From Arthonia radiata (taxonomy: Eukaryota > Ascomycota > Arthoniomycetes > Arthoniales > Arthoniaceae), in the NCBI GenBank assembly GCA_002989075.1, contig PSQN01000016.1, positions 2,558,336-2,622,335 of the forward strand: a stretch of 64,000 nt of DNA. The letters run 5' to 3'. The position numbers and the translations under genes were made by a program. Within the stretch, counting starts at the first letter, position 1; every line of letters begins with the position of its first letter. The notes under the pieces are model-generated. The model was not told where the DNA came from and searched no databases. It saw only the letters and a program-made list of their open reading frames with translations. Of the stretch, positions 38,293 to 51,785 are shown one piece after another.

Positions 38293-38635
38293 TTTAGCTA
38301 AAATAACTAGTTAATTAAGAAGGTATATTAAAAATTAAATAACTAGCTAGTTAGTTGAAACCCTTAGGGGCCTAGAGTATTAAATAGGTCCTACCGACTA
38401 TCTTAGTTTAAAATAGAACAAGCCTTTTATCTAAAGAGTCGGGCCTAGTAGTCCGAGTTTAAAACAAAAAAGAGTATTGTACGATCTATTTTAGACAGCT
38501 GGTCTATAGTCTAAGACAACATAGAATAGACTTAAAGACTAATAGTTTTAAATAGGTAGAATTATTATTTTATACAGTAAGTTATAAGTTATCTAGCCTC
38601 TATTAAAAAGAACAGATATCTAGTAAGTTCTATAC

Positions 38636-39107
38636 TATTACGAGCACCAGCCCTAGACGGCCTAGCGCACGCCTAAGCATTAACCACTACTAATTATCTT
38701 AGCTCTACCAGCATTATTCCCGACTAAGCCTATAAACCCGCTGTAGGCATTGTTAAACAAGACAGCTATAAAAGCCTATATTCCTTATAAACCTAATATA
38801 AGCATTGTTAAGTTAGCGAACACAAAGGAACTTTCTCTATGTACCTTAGACTATATAGTTAAACTAATAACCGACCTTAAGATAGACTTTAGTCTATTAA
38901 CTTAATATCTAAATATAAGTTCTTTAACTATATTTAAATAACGTACTTTACCTTCTATCTATCTTAGTTAAGCCTCTCTTACCTTCTATAATCTATCTCG
39001 CCTCTCTTACCTTTTAGTCTCTAGTACACAAGATACCTACCACCAAGGTCGATAAGCATACAAGGTAAGTAAGCCTTAGTTCGGTTCTCCTAGCGACTAG
39101 CGTTACA
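38636..39107 (+). repeat. E9 5' LTR, subfamily A
   Basis: 472 bp, TATTACGAG (from TGTTACGGG) to GTTACA. The unmutated primer site follows. Confidence 0.95.
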
Positions 39108-39109
39108 CT

Positions 39110-39119
39110 TTAACAGACT
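39110..39119 (+). promoter_or_regulatory. Primer binding site of the A/B family (self-complementary type)
   Basis: TTAACAGACT begins two bases after the 5' LTR. It lacks the TGG expected for a tRNA 3' end. Its exact reverse complement AGTCTGTTAA lies in the LTR about 39 nt after the TATA motif (52722-52731 in the E9 3' LTR), where the transcript would start. This is the arrangement of Tf1, whose mRNA 5' end primes reverse transcription. Confidence 0.65.
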
Positions 39120-40432
39120 CGCTATAAAAGTAGAGAAAGCAGATTAATTATATCTACTACTTTAGTACTTAACAGCCGCGACGCTGCGAATAGGCTGGCT
39201 AGCAAAATAACCGTTATAGATAAGATATTGGACGTTAATACTAAGATAAGTAAAAGCTTCTTTAGTAAACGTTTCGAACTTACTTTATTTCTAACACGCT
39301 TAGCTATATATTTTAAGACTTATAAGGATTAGTTTCTAAATAACAGCACTATAGTTTTGTTTGCCGTATTCTATATAGATAGCGAGGTATACAAATAGTT
39401 TAACTTCTATTTTAAAGACTACCTCTATAAGGTACCTAACAAATAACAAGAAGAGACTAACGAGCTCTTCTAGCTTTACTGCGTTTTAGCAAAAGCTCTG
39501 ATAGGTGTACAGAAATATAGATTCTAGACGTACTACTATATATAAACTTAAGATACTCCGTTAAATAGGACTAGCTAGCCGATACGCTGCTAAGTTTCTG
39601 TAGTATGCTAACTAAACCAGATAGGATAAAGGACCCCTAGTCGACGCCTTTTATAAAGGCTTAAAGGACTATATTAAGGAAATTATCTATATTCGTAAAG
39701 AAAAGTTTACTGAACTAAAGAAGTTTATAGAACGAGCCAAGGAAATCGACGACAGTAACTTTAAACGACAGTTAGAAAAGAAAGGAGCTAACTTAGGTAA
39801 GTTTGCCTAGACTCGGAGTAAGTACAACTTACAACAAGACCGGGGTAATTCAATAGAATTAGACTTTATAAAGCTCTATAGAAAACTAAACAACTAGAAA
39901 CGAGAACATAGAATAAAGAACAAGCTATGCTTGTATTACGGAAAACCAGGGCATTAAGTTAAAGAATGCCGTTTTAAGAAACAACAGTTCAATAGTACTA
40001 GTAGAAACGGGTACAACGATCGACCCTAGAAACCCTATTTCCTACGATAATATTTTAATATAACTACTTAGATACAGGAGAATACCCACTAGGTTACTTC
40101 TAACAAAAAGTACAACAAATAGAACTTATTTAACTTATATAAGAACTAAGATACAGACATTAAGTTATAGGAAGAAACAAAGGAACGACAAATAAAATAG
40201 GAACAATAAAATCTATAGGACTGAAATAGCATTAACCGTACTATTCCGAGGCAGTAGGTACAAGATACCGTTGCATTATACGAAACACTATCCTAAACCG
40301 CGTGCTACAATAATAATTGTACGATCTACGAATCTAACAAATTAGAGTTAAGATAGTAGCTAAAGAAATTGATATCTCTAAAACAAGGTTTAATACAAAA
40401 ACTAGGTCTCACTCGAGGACAATCTAGATCGC

Positions 40433-40904
40433 TGTTACGGGCACCAGCTCTAGACGGCCTAGCGCACATCTAAGCATCAACCACCGCCAGTTATCTCAGC
40501 TCTATTAGTATTATTCCCGACTAAGTCTATAAACCCGCCGTAGGCATTATCGAACAAGACGGCTATAAAGGCCTATATTCCCTACAAACCCAATATAGGT
40601 ATTGTCGGGTTAATAAATACAAAGGAACTTCCCCTGTGTACCTTAGACTATATAGCTAGACTAATGGTTAACCTTTAGATAGACTTTAGTTTGTTAACTT
40701 AATATCTAAATATAAGTTTCTTAACTCTATTTAGGTAACGTGCTTTACCTTCTATCTATCTTAGTTAAGGCCCTCTTACCTTCTGTAATTTGTCTCGCCT
40801 CTTCTACCTTTTAGTCTCTAGCACACAAGATATCTATTACCAAGGTTAATAAGTACACAAGGCAAGTAAGCCTTAGTTCGATTCTCCTAGCGACCGGCGT
40901 TATA
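40433..40904 (+). repeat. E10 5' LTR, subfamily A
   Basis: 472 bp, TGTTACGGG to GTTATA, followed by the primer site (40907-40916). Confidence 0.95.
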
Positions 40905-40946
40905 CTTTAACAGACTCGCTACAAAAGTAGAGAAAGTAGATTAATT

Positions 40947-43900
40947 ATATCTACTACTTCGGCACTTAACAGCTGCAACGCTATAAACAGGTTGGCCAGT
41001 AAAATAGCCGCTATAGGTAAGATATCGGACGTTAACACTAAGATAGGTAAAAGCTTCTCTGATAAATATTCTAAACTTACTTTATTTCTAATACGCTTGG
41101 CCGTATATTTTAAGACTTATAAGGATCAGTTTCCGAATAACAGCACTATAGTTTTGTTTGCCGCATCCTATATAAATAGCGAGGCATACAAATAGTTTAA
41201 CTTTTATCTTAAAGACTATCTCTATAAGACACCTAACAAACGATAAGAAGAGACTAACGAGCTCTTCTCTAGCTTTGCTGCGTTTCAGCAAAAGCTCCGA
41301 CAGGTGTACGGAGATACAGATTCCGGACGTACTGCTGTACGCAAACTTAAGACACTCCGTTAGATAGGACCAGCTAGCCAATACGCCGCTAAGTTCCTGC
41401 AGTATACTAATCAAACCGAATAGAATAAAAGACCCCTAGTCGACGTCTTTTATAAAGGCTTAAAGGACTATATTAAGGAAATTATTTATATTCGTAAAGA
41501 AAAGTTTACCGAACTAGAGAAGTTTATAGAACAAGCCAAGGAAATCGACGACAGCAACTTTGAACGATAGTTAGAAAAGAAAGGAACTAACTTAGGTAAG
41601 TTCGCCTAGATTCAGAGTAAGCACAACTTACGACAAGACCGGGGTAATCCAATAAAATTAGACTTTACAAAGCTCCGTAGGAAACTAAACAACTAGGAAC
41701 GAGAACACAGAATAAAGAACAAGCTATACTTGTATTGCGGAAAATCAGGGCATTAAGTTAAAGAATGCTGTTCTAAGAAACAACAGTTCAACAGTACTAG
41801 CAGAAACGGGTACAACGATCGACCTTAGAAGCCCCGTTTCCTACGACAACATTTCAATATAACTACTTAGACACAGAAGGACACCCACTAGGTTGCTTTT
41901 AACAAAAAGCACAACAAATAGAACTTGTTTAACTTACATAAAAACTGAGATACGGACATTAAGTTATAAGAGAAAATAAAGGAACGACAAATAAAATAGG
42001 AACAATAAAACCTACAGGACTGAAATAACATTAACCGCACTATTTCGAGACAGTAGGTACGAGATACCGCTACACTACACGAAACACTATCTTAGACTGC
42101 GTGCTACGATAATAATTATACGACCTACAAATCTGACAAATTGGGATTAGAATGATGACCGAAGAAACCAATATTTCTGAAACAAGATTCGACACAAAAA
42201 CTAGACCTCACCCGAGAACGATCTAGGTCGCCTTATCTAAAAACCTAAGGGAAATCTAAGGAAGAACAGACCGTAGAGGCTAAGCAAGATAGCAGCTACG
42301 ATGCGTTATAGACAAGATAACGACTCAAAGACGAGAATATAGATTCTAATGGTACGGAATCTTTGCTCAAGGACGATACTAATTAAGAAGAATAAACCCT
42401 AATCCGTTGGGAAGGAATAATATAGAGACTTTGTTAGTTAGCCTTTTATAAGGGGAAGTTGAGCGCTGATAGAGAAATTAACGATATTCTAGGATATATT
42501 TACTTACGCCTACGACAACTAGTAGACCACCTTATTAGAGATCTAGAACTACGCAGCTAGTACTAATATCTTCGACCAACAATATATAACCCACAGACAC
42601 AATAGGTTTTAACTAGCGATAGTTGTATAATTAAAGCAGGGATCGTAAACAACAAACCAGACGTTATAATAAGAGTAGTACTAGAACACCTTATATAGGA
42701 ATTCTTATAGCAAATTAACCGACAATAAGTTCCGGTACCTAGATTACTCTAGAACGTATACAATTAATAGGAAAAAGACTAGGCCGACTACTCCGAGGGT
42801 AGTAGTACCGGCTTGTCTAACGGTTAGACCCTCTAAGAGTCTAGCTCTATATAAGCTTAGCTTTTTACAGAACATATTTACACACTCGGGCAACAATAAA
42901 CTATAGAAACATTAAAATTATAATCGATTTAGGCGCAACAGGCAACTTTATCTCAATACGCTACGTTAAGGAGTGCTAGATATAAACATAGAAAAAGAAA
43001 TTACTCTATATACTGTCCAGATTTTAAGGGGCAGAGGAAAGAGTCGACTACGAGACTTTGCTAATAGGTATAACAATTAGAGACTATTAGGAAGAAATTA
43101 CTTATAATATTATAAATATTAACCAGCACTATGCTGTACTAGGTATACCCTAGTTGCAACAATATAATCTAAAAGTAGATTAGAGAACTAAGAAGCTCCT
43201 CTTTACTAAGTATAAGTACTCTAGATAAGAGTCGTTCTACGGAATAGATACCCTACAAGCTATTTTTAGTAGTAAGGATAAGGAGCGCGATAAAGAACTT
43301 ACGTAGGTTAGTACTACTATACTCCAATATTTAGACATCCTACGAGAGAAGTCTAACGCAGTATCTTGTCTGTAGCCAACTACACGCAAGTATAAACAAA
43401 AGACGACTGTACGCCAACGATTCTATACGACAACAAGTACTCAGTTAATTACTAAGATACCTAAGGAATACGATTAATTCCGACACCTGTTTAAAGAAGC
43501 TAAGCTAAACTTAGCTCTTCTAGAACATAAACCGTAGGATTACACAATACCTTTATAAGAAGGTAAAACGCCAATATTCGGTCTACTATACTCTCTATTA
43601 GAAGCAGAAAATTAAGCACTTCGCGATTATCTTAACGAAAACCTTAAGAAAGGATTTATCTGGAAGTTAACATTACTAGCTGAATACCCGATACTCTTTG
43701 TACTAAAGAAGAATAGTAAACTACGACTCTACGTAGATTATAGACAACTGAACGGGGTAACTATTAAAAACCGATACCCTTTACTATATATCGACAAAAT
43801 AACAGATCGATTGCATAACGCGCAATAGTTTACTAAGTTTAATCTACGAGGAGCATACAACCTAATCCGTATAAAGAAAGGCGAGGAATAGAAAACAGCC

Positions 43901-46507
43901 TTCCGTACTAGATACGGACTTTTTAAGTACTACGTTATACTCTTTGAGCTAATAAACGCACTAGTATTATTTTAGAAACTAATTAACAACACACTTAGCG
44001 ATTACCTAGATATATTTATAACTACTTATCTAGACGATATCCTAGTATACAGCCGTATACTAGAAGAATATAAGAAACATATTAAGAAGGTATTAGAAAG
44101 ATTAGTGCGTACCAATTTACAAATTAATATCGAGAAAACCTAGTTTTACCAACAATCCGTCGAATTTCTTAGATTTATAATTACTGAGCACGGTCTCTAA
44201 ATAGAAGATTCGAAGATCTAATCTGTTCTAACCTGGCCTATACCAAAGAATATAAAACAATTGCAACAGTTTCTTAGTTTTGCTAACTACTACAGGCGAT
44301 AGATATCTAACTTTAGCCGAATTATAGTACCGCTGTCTCAACAGACGAAACAATCGATAGGATTTTTCTAGACGTAAAAAGAACAATTAGCATTCGAAGA
44401 GCTTGAGGAAGCTTTTAAGATTGGACCTATACTAGCAATATTCGACCCTAACCTGCCAATTATTATAGAAATAGACGCGTTAGACTATACGATTAGAGCA
44501 TACATAAGTTAAAACAATAAGGAAAGAAAGCTTAGACCAGTAGCTTTCTACTCAAGAAAAATGTTACCTACAGAACAGAACTACGACATTTACGATAAAG
44601 AGCTTTTAGCTATTATAGCAGTATTTAAAACATAGCGAGCTTACCTAGAAGGAGCGAACTATACGATTATAATATATACAGACTACAAGAATCTAACTTA
44701 TTTTACGACAATAAAGAAACTTAACTGCAGATAAGTTAGATAGTTAGAGACTATAGCTCCGTACAACTTTATTATTACCTACAAGAAGGGTTCCGAGAAC
44801 GATAGGGCCGACGCTCTAAGCCGACGACTAGATTACCTTAATAACAAGGAACACGTCGAGCATGCAATATTCCGAGAACATAATAACGAGATTAGATACA
44901 ATCAATTGGCCGTAACAACCGAGTTTGTTATTGAACCAGACAGCCGAATCCCAGATATCCTGAACGACACTAAAACCTACCAAGAGAACGAGAAACGACA
45001 CCTAGGATTAACTAAGAACAACAAGGGATATTACGAATTTCAAGGCAAAATCTATGTCCCGAGGAATCTAATCCGAAACATTATTAGTAACTTCCACGAT
45101 AACCTAACTAAAGGACATAAAGGTATCGACAACACTATAGAAAAGATTATAAGAACCTACTATATCCCGAGGATCCGATACTACGTCGAGAATTATATTC
45201 AAAAATACGATATATGCGCAAGAACTAAACACCCGAGGTATTCACTATACAGTAAACTACAGCCACTAGAGACACCCAAGAGACTATAGTATACAGTTTT
45301 ACTGAACTTTATTATTAAGTTACCAACCTCCAAGGATCTACTCATAGGAGTAGCTTACGACGCTATTCTAGTTATATACGACAAACTAACAAAGTACGCA
45401 TACTTCGTACCTTACAAGGAAGCTAGCAACTTAGAACAGTTAGCATATACCTTCCTTCGGATTATCCTAGCAAACTATAGCCAACCACAAAGAATTGTCT
45501 CGGACAGAGATTAGAAGTTTGTCTCACGGTTTTGAACATCCCTGATACAATAACTAGGGACAAAACAAAAAATATTAACATTATTCTATCTACAAACAGA
45601 CGGACAGACGGAGCGAACAAATTAAACACTGGAATAGTATCTCTGGGCATATATTAACTACCAGCAGAACGACTGGGTACAATTACTACTAGTAGCGTAA
45701 GCAGCGCACAACGATACGAAGAACGATACAACCAAGATAACTCCGTTCTACGTCTTATATAGCTATCACCCTCTTTAGGGAAGACAACTATAAAACACTA
45801 TAGAGAACGAATCGGCTACACAAATAGCTACGAACATAAAATACCTATACCAGTAGTTAAAGTCTAACAGCGAGTTTATTATAGAACGAACAAAAAAATG
45901 GTATAACAAGTTAAGAACGACCCTAAATACAGGCATAAAAGAGGGGGGAAGAGCTTACTTGCTTATAAAAAACTTAAAAACTATCAGACCAAGCAAGAAA
46001 CTCGACTACACTAAGATAGAACCGTTTAAAATCTTATAGCAATTGGAACCCGTAACCTTTAAACTTAAACTCCCGAAGACAATAAGAATACATCCTATAT
46101 TCTACGTAGCGCTGTTAAAGCTAGCCTACTCCTAAGAAGTAGAACAACCCAACCCAGAAATCCTTTCTAACAATTAAGAACCCAAGTATAAGGTTAAAAC
46201 GATTCGAGCTTATAGACAACATCGAGGCAAACGACAGTATCTTATAAAGTAAAAAGAATATCCCGAACATAAAAATTAATAAGAACCGGAACGAAACCTA
46301 ACTAACTATAAAGACACCATTCGACGATATTAAGACTAGAATATTAGTCGGTCGTAGCAGCACTAACACTCTAATTTACTATCTAGTGTGCCTCGCCGGT
46401 ACCTAGATTACCCTTAAACAAACCAGCCCACTACGTTACAGGACTACTACTTAATATCGGGTAGGGATCACTCTAAAAGTCAACGGATAACCCGCTCAGA
46501 CATTTAA
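40947..46507 (+). pseudogene. E10 gag-pol (RIP-inactivated)
   Basis: Gag begins at ATA 40947; the zinc knuckle is at 41721-41780. Protease Asp is at 42926, in the frame offset by -1. RT YLDD is at 44027, RNase H 44,455-44,800, the integrase zinc-binding region in an open 127-codon stretch 44906-45289, the core about 45,300-45,800, and the chromodomain 46176-46340. TAA at 46505-46507 ends pol, which overlaps the antisense gene by 77 nt. Gag is 192 bp (64 codons) shorter than in E3 and E5, measured from start to protease. Stops are TAA/TAG. Confidence 0.88.
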
Positions 46508-47006
46508 ATATATTACTACTAGCTATCGACGTAGTAAACTCCTCTTGCTCTAACAACTTATTTTAAGCTAACTTCGCTGCTATCCGCGTACAAGTCTTCT
46601 TAACCTTCTCTTTCAACTTCCGGACCTTAGATCGGTTACGCTATATAGCCGCAACCAACGCTGCTACCTAAGCCTTTAACGCATATAATTGGCTCTTTGT
46701 ACGCTAAAGGGCAGTCAACTAAGAGGAATATTGAGAATAAACCAAACGCGCTGCAATTAAGTTAGTTCTAGTTACTATAAAGAGACACTAACAAGGTATA
46801 CTATCTACTATTAATACCCGTAAATTACAACTCTTCCTATCCCGAGTACACACTAAACACGTCGCCTTTCTAAACTAAACTATATATCTTTCCTTAGTCG
46901 ACACATATTTAGAACAAGATGGCATTTCGATACCGTAGACTTTAATTAACAGGTATTAGCTGTATTTTTTATTAGAACCCGCAGCAACGGACTTTATACG
47001 AGGTAT
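46431..47006 (-). pseudogene. E10 antisense accessory ORF, subfamily A
   Basis: Exactly 576 nt from ATA (former ATG, 47006) to TAG (46431-46433), on the strand opposite to gag-pol. It is the E5 ORF at 17851-18426 with more TAA/TAG stops and cysteine losses. Its ATG end lies about 105 bp from the 3' LTR. Confidence 0.65.
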
Positions 47007-47095
47007 AGCGACTTACAGATTAGTTACGAAAGAAGGGACGAAACGTAACTTATAGGTATTTGAAAGGCTGAGGGTTAATTAAGAACAATTTAACT

Positions 47096-47110
47096 AGAAG
47101 AGGAGGGATT
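47096..47110 (+). other. Polypurine tract of E10
   Basis: AGAAGAGGAGGGATT lies immediately before the 3' LTR, the expected plus-strand primer. The E9 equivalent is at 52451-52465. Confidence 0.75.
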
Positions 47111-47111
47111 G

Positions 47112-47581
47112 TGTTACGGGTACCAGCCCCGGACGGCCTAGCGCACATCTAAGCATCAACTACCGCTAGTTATCTTAGCCCTATTAGTACTATTCCCGAC
47201 TAAGCCTATAAACCCGCCGTAGGCATTATCGAACAAGACGGCTATAAAGGCCTATATTCCCTATAAACCCAACATAGGTATTGTCGAGTTAGCGAATACG
47301 AAGGAACTCCCCCTATGTACCTTAAACTATATAGCTAGACTAATAGCCAACCTTTAGATAAACTTTAGTCTGTTAACTCAATATTTGAATACAAGTTTTT
47401 TAACCTTATTTAGGTAACGTGCTTTACCTTCTGTCTATCTTAGTTAAGCCCCTCTTACCTTCTGTAATCTGTCTCGCCTCTCCTGCCTTTTAGTCTCTAG
47501 CACGAGACACCCACCACCAAGGTCGACAAGCACACAAGGCAAGTGAGCCTTAGTTCGGTCCTCCTAGCGACCGGCGTTACA
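47112..47581 (+). repeat. E10 3' LTR, subfamily A
   Basis: 470 bp, TGTTACGGG to GTTACA, followed by the target duplication GTCGC. Confidence 0.95.
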
Positions 47582-50500
47582 GTCGCCTTACTTAGAAACT
47601 TAAGGGGAATTTAAGAAAGAATAGACCGTAGAAGCTAAGCAAGATAGTAGCTACAATACGTTATAGACAAGACAACGACTTAAAGACAAAAATATAGATT
47701 CTAATAGTACAGAATTCTTACTTAAGAACGATACTAACTAAAAAGAGCAAACCCTAATTCGTTAGAAAGAAATAATATAGAGACTTTATTAGTTAACCTT
47801 CTATAATAAGAAGTTAAGCGCTAATAAAGATATTAACGATATCCCGGGATATATTTACTTACGTCTACGACGACTAGTAGACTACCTTATTAGGGGTCTA
47901 AAATTACGTAGTTAGTACTAATATCTTCGACTAACAATATACAACCTATAGACACAACAAGTTTTAACTAGCGATAGTTGTATAATTAAAGCAGAGATCG
48001 TAAACAATAAACTAGACATTATAATAAGAGTAGTACTAGAATACCCTATATAGGAATTCTTATAGCAAATTAACTGACAATAGGTTTCGGTACCTAGATT
48101 ACTCTAGAACGTACACAATTAACAGGGAAAAGACTAGGCCGACTGCTCTAAGGACAGTAGTACTAGCCCGTTTAACGGTTAGACCCTCTAAGAGTTTAGC
48201 TCTATATAAGCTTAGCTTTCTACGGAACATATCTACACACTTAAGCAACGATAAACTATAGGAACATTGAGATTATAATCGATTTAGACGCAACGAGCAA
48301 CTTTATCTCAATACACTGCGTTAAGGAGTGCCAAATATAAACATAAAAAAAGAAATTACTCTACGCACTGTCTAGATTTTAAGGAACAGAGAAAAGAGTC
48401 GACTACAAAACTTTGCTAATAGAAATAATAATTGGGGACTATTAAGAAGAAATTACTTATAATATCGTAGATATTAATTAGTACTACGTCGTGCTAGGTA
48501 TACCTTAGTTGCAACAATATAATCTAGAAGTAGATTAGAGAACCAAAAAACTTCTCTTTACTAGGTATAAGCACTCTAGACAAGAGTCGTTCTACAAAAT
48601 AAATACCCTATAAGCTATCTTTAGTAGTAAGGATAAGGAGCGCGATAAAGAACTTATACGGGTTAGCAATACTACACTTCGACACTTAGACATTCTACGA
48701 GAGAAGTCTAACGCAGTATCTTGTTTGTAGCTAGCTACACGCAAGTATAAACAAGAGACAACTATACGCCAACGATTCTATACAACGACAAGTACTTAGT
48801 TAATTACTGGGATACTAAAGGAATACGATTAATTCTAATACTTGTTTAAGGAAGCTGAGCCGAACTTAGCTCTTCTAGAACACAAACCGTAGAATTACAC
48901 AATACCTTTATAAGAAGGCAAAACGTTAATATTCGGTCTAATATACTCTCTATTAAAAGCAGAAAATTAAGCGCTTCGCGACTACCTCGAAGAAAATCTC
49001 AAGAAAGGATTTATCTGAAAATTAATATTACTAGCCGGATACCTAATACTCTTCGTACTAAAGAAAAATAGCAAACTACGACTCTACGTAGATTATAGAC
49101 AATTAAACGGGGTAACTATTAAGAACTAATACCCACTACTACGTATCGACGAGATTACAGACCGATTGTATAACGCGCAATAGTTTACTAAGTTTAACCT
49201 ACGAGGAGCCTATAACCTAATCTATATAAAGAAAGGCGAAGAATAGAAAACAGCCTTCTATACTAGATACAGACTTTTTAAGTATTGCGTTATGCCCTTT
49301 GAACTAATAAACGTACCAGCATTATTCTAGAAACTAATTAACAATACACTCAGTAATTACCTAAATATATTTATAACTACTTATTTAGACGATATCCTAG
49401 TATACAGCCGTATACTAGAAGAACATAAGAAATATATTAAGAAGGTATTAAAAAGATTGGCGCGTACCGATTTATAAATTAATATTGAGAAAACCTAGTT
49501 TTATCAACAATCCGTCGAATTTCTTAGATTTATAATTACCGAGCACGGTCTCTAAATAGAAGATTTAAAGATCTAATCTGTTCTAACCTAGCCTACACTA
49601 AAGAATATAAAATAACTGCAACAGTTTCTTAGTTTTGCTAATTACTATAAGTAGTGGATATCTAACTTTAACTAAATTATAGCACCGCTGTCTTAATAGA
49701 CAAAACAATCGATAGGATTCTCTTAGACGTAAAAAGAACAATTAGTATTTAAAGAGCTTAAGGAAGCTTTTAAGATTAGACCCGTACTAGCAATATTTGA
49801 CCCCAACCTACCGATTATTATAGAAACAGACGCGTTAGACTATACGATTAAAGTATATATAAGTTAAAACAACAAGGAAAGAAAGCTTAGACCAGTAGCT
49901 TTTTACTTAAGGAAGATATTACCCACAGAACAGAACTATAATATTTACGATAAAGAGCTCTTAGCTATTATAGCAGCATTCAAGATATAGCGAGCTTACC
50001 TAGAAGGAGCAAACTATACAATTATAGTATATATAGACTATAAGAACCTAACTTACTTTACAACAATAAAGAAGCTTAATCGCAAACAAGTTAAATAGTT
50101 AGAAACTATAGCTCTATACGACTTTATTATTACCTACAAAAAAGGTTCCGAGAACAATAGAGCCGACGCACTGAGCCGACGTCTAGATTACCTCAATAAC
50201 AAGGAACACGTCGAGCACGCAATATTTCGAAAACAGAATAAAAAGATTAAATACAATTAATTGGCTATAACAACCAAGTTTGTTATTAAACCAGACAGCC
50301 GAATTCTAAACATCTTAAACGACCCTAAGACCTATTAGGAAAACAAGAAACGACACCTAGGATTAACTAAGAACAATAGAAGCTATTACAAATTCTAAGG
50401 CAAAATCTACGTCCTAAGGAATCTAATCTAAAATATTATCAGTAACTTCTACAATAACCCAACTAAAGGACACAAAGGTATCGACAATACTATAGAAAAG

Positions 50501-51785
50501 ATTACAAGAACCTATTACATCCCAAGAATCCGACACTACGTTAAAGATTATATCTAAGAATACGATATATACGCAAGAACTAAGCACCCAAAGCATTTAT
50601 TATACAGTAAACTACAACTACTAGAGATATTTGAGAGACTATAGTATATAGTCTTACTAAACTTTATAACCAAACTACCAATATTCAAGAATCTACTTAC
50701 AGAAGTAGCTTACAACGCTATCCTCGTTATATACAACAAACTAACAAAATACGTATACTTCGTATTTTACAAGGAAGCTAACAACTTAGAACAACTAGCG
50801 TATACCTTCCTACAGATTATCTTAGCCAACTATAGTTAACCGCAAAGAATTGTCTTAGACAGAGACTAGAAATTTGTCTTACGATTTTAGATATCCTTAA
50901 TACAATAACTAGAGACTAAACAAAAAATATTAATATTATTCTATCCGCAAACAGACAGACAAACAGAACGAACAAATTAAACACTAAAACAGTATCTCTG
51001 GGCGTATATTAACTACTAGCAGAACGACTAAGTATAATTACTATTAGTAGCGTAAGTAGCGTACAACGACACCAAAAACAATACAACTAAGACAACTCTA
51101 TTCTATATCTTATATAGCTATTACCCTCTTTAGGGAAGACAACTATACAATACTACTAAAAACGAGATAGCTACACGAATAGCTACAAGCATAAAAACTC
51201 TATACCAGCAGTTAAAGTCTAACAGCGAGTTTATTAACGAATAAATAAGACAATAGTATAATAAATTAAGAACTACTCTAAATACAAGCATAAAAGAGGG
51301 GGGAAGAGCTTACTTGCTTATAAAAAACTTAAAAACTATTAGACTAAGCAAGAAACTTAACTATACTAAGACAAGACCGTTTAAAATTTTACAGCAATTA
51401 GGATCTATAACATTTAAACTAAAACTCTCAAAAATAATAAGAATATATTCTATATTCTATATAGCGCTATTAAAACTAGCCTACTTCCGAGAAGTAAAAC
51501 GATCTAACCTTAAAATCCTTTTTAACAACTAAGAACCCGAGTACAAGGTCGAAACAATTCGAGCTTATAGACAATACCGAGGCAAACGACAGTATCTCGT
51601 AAAATAGAAAGGATACCCCGAATATAAAAATTAATGGAAACCAAAATAAAACCTAACTAACTACAAGGTTACTATTCGACAGTATTGAGACCAGAGTGTT
51701 AGTTAGTTGTAGTAGCATTAACACTCTAATCTACTATCTAGTATACCTTGCCGGTACCTAGACTATTTTTAAACGAATTAGCTTA

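Larger units (their letters stand above)
40433..47581 (+). mobile_element. E10: full-length subfamily A chromovirus nested in E9
   Basis: 7149 bp with LTRs 40433-40904 and 47112-47581. The target duplication is ATCGC (40428-40432) against GTCGC (47582-47586), one G-to-A transition apart. The joined flanks reproduce the matching sequence inside E10's own pol (near 42,220), so one copy landed in a sister copy, in the same orientation. RT keeps intact YLDD at 44027. Confidence 0.95.

Noticed and set aside
39108-39130. Possible tRNA primer binding site.
   Set aside because: No TGG follows the LTR in any copy, and the self-complementary explanation fits better.
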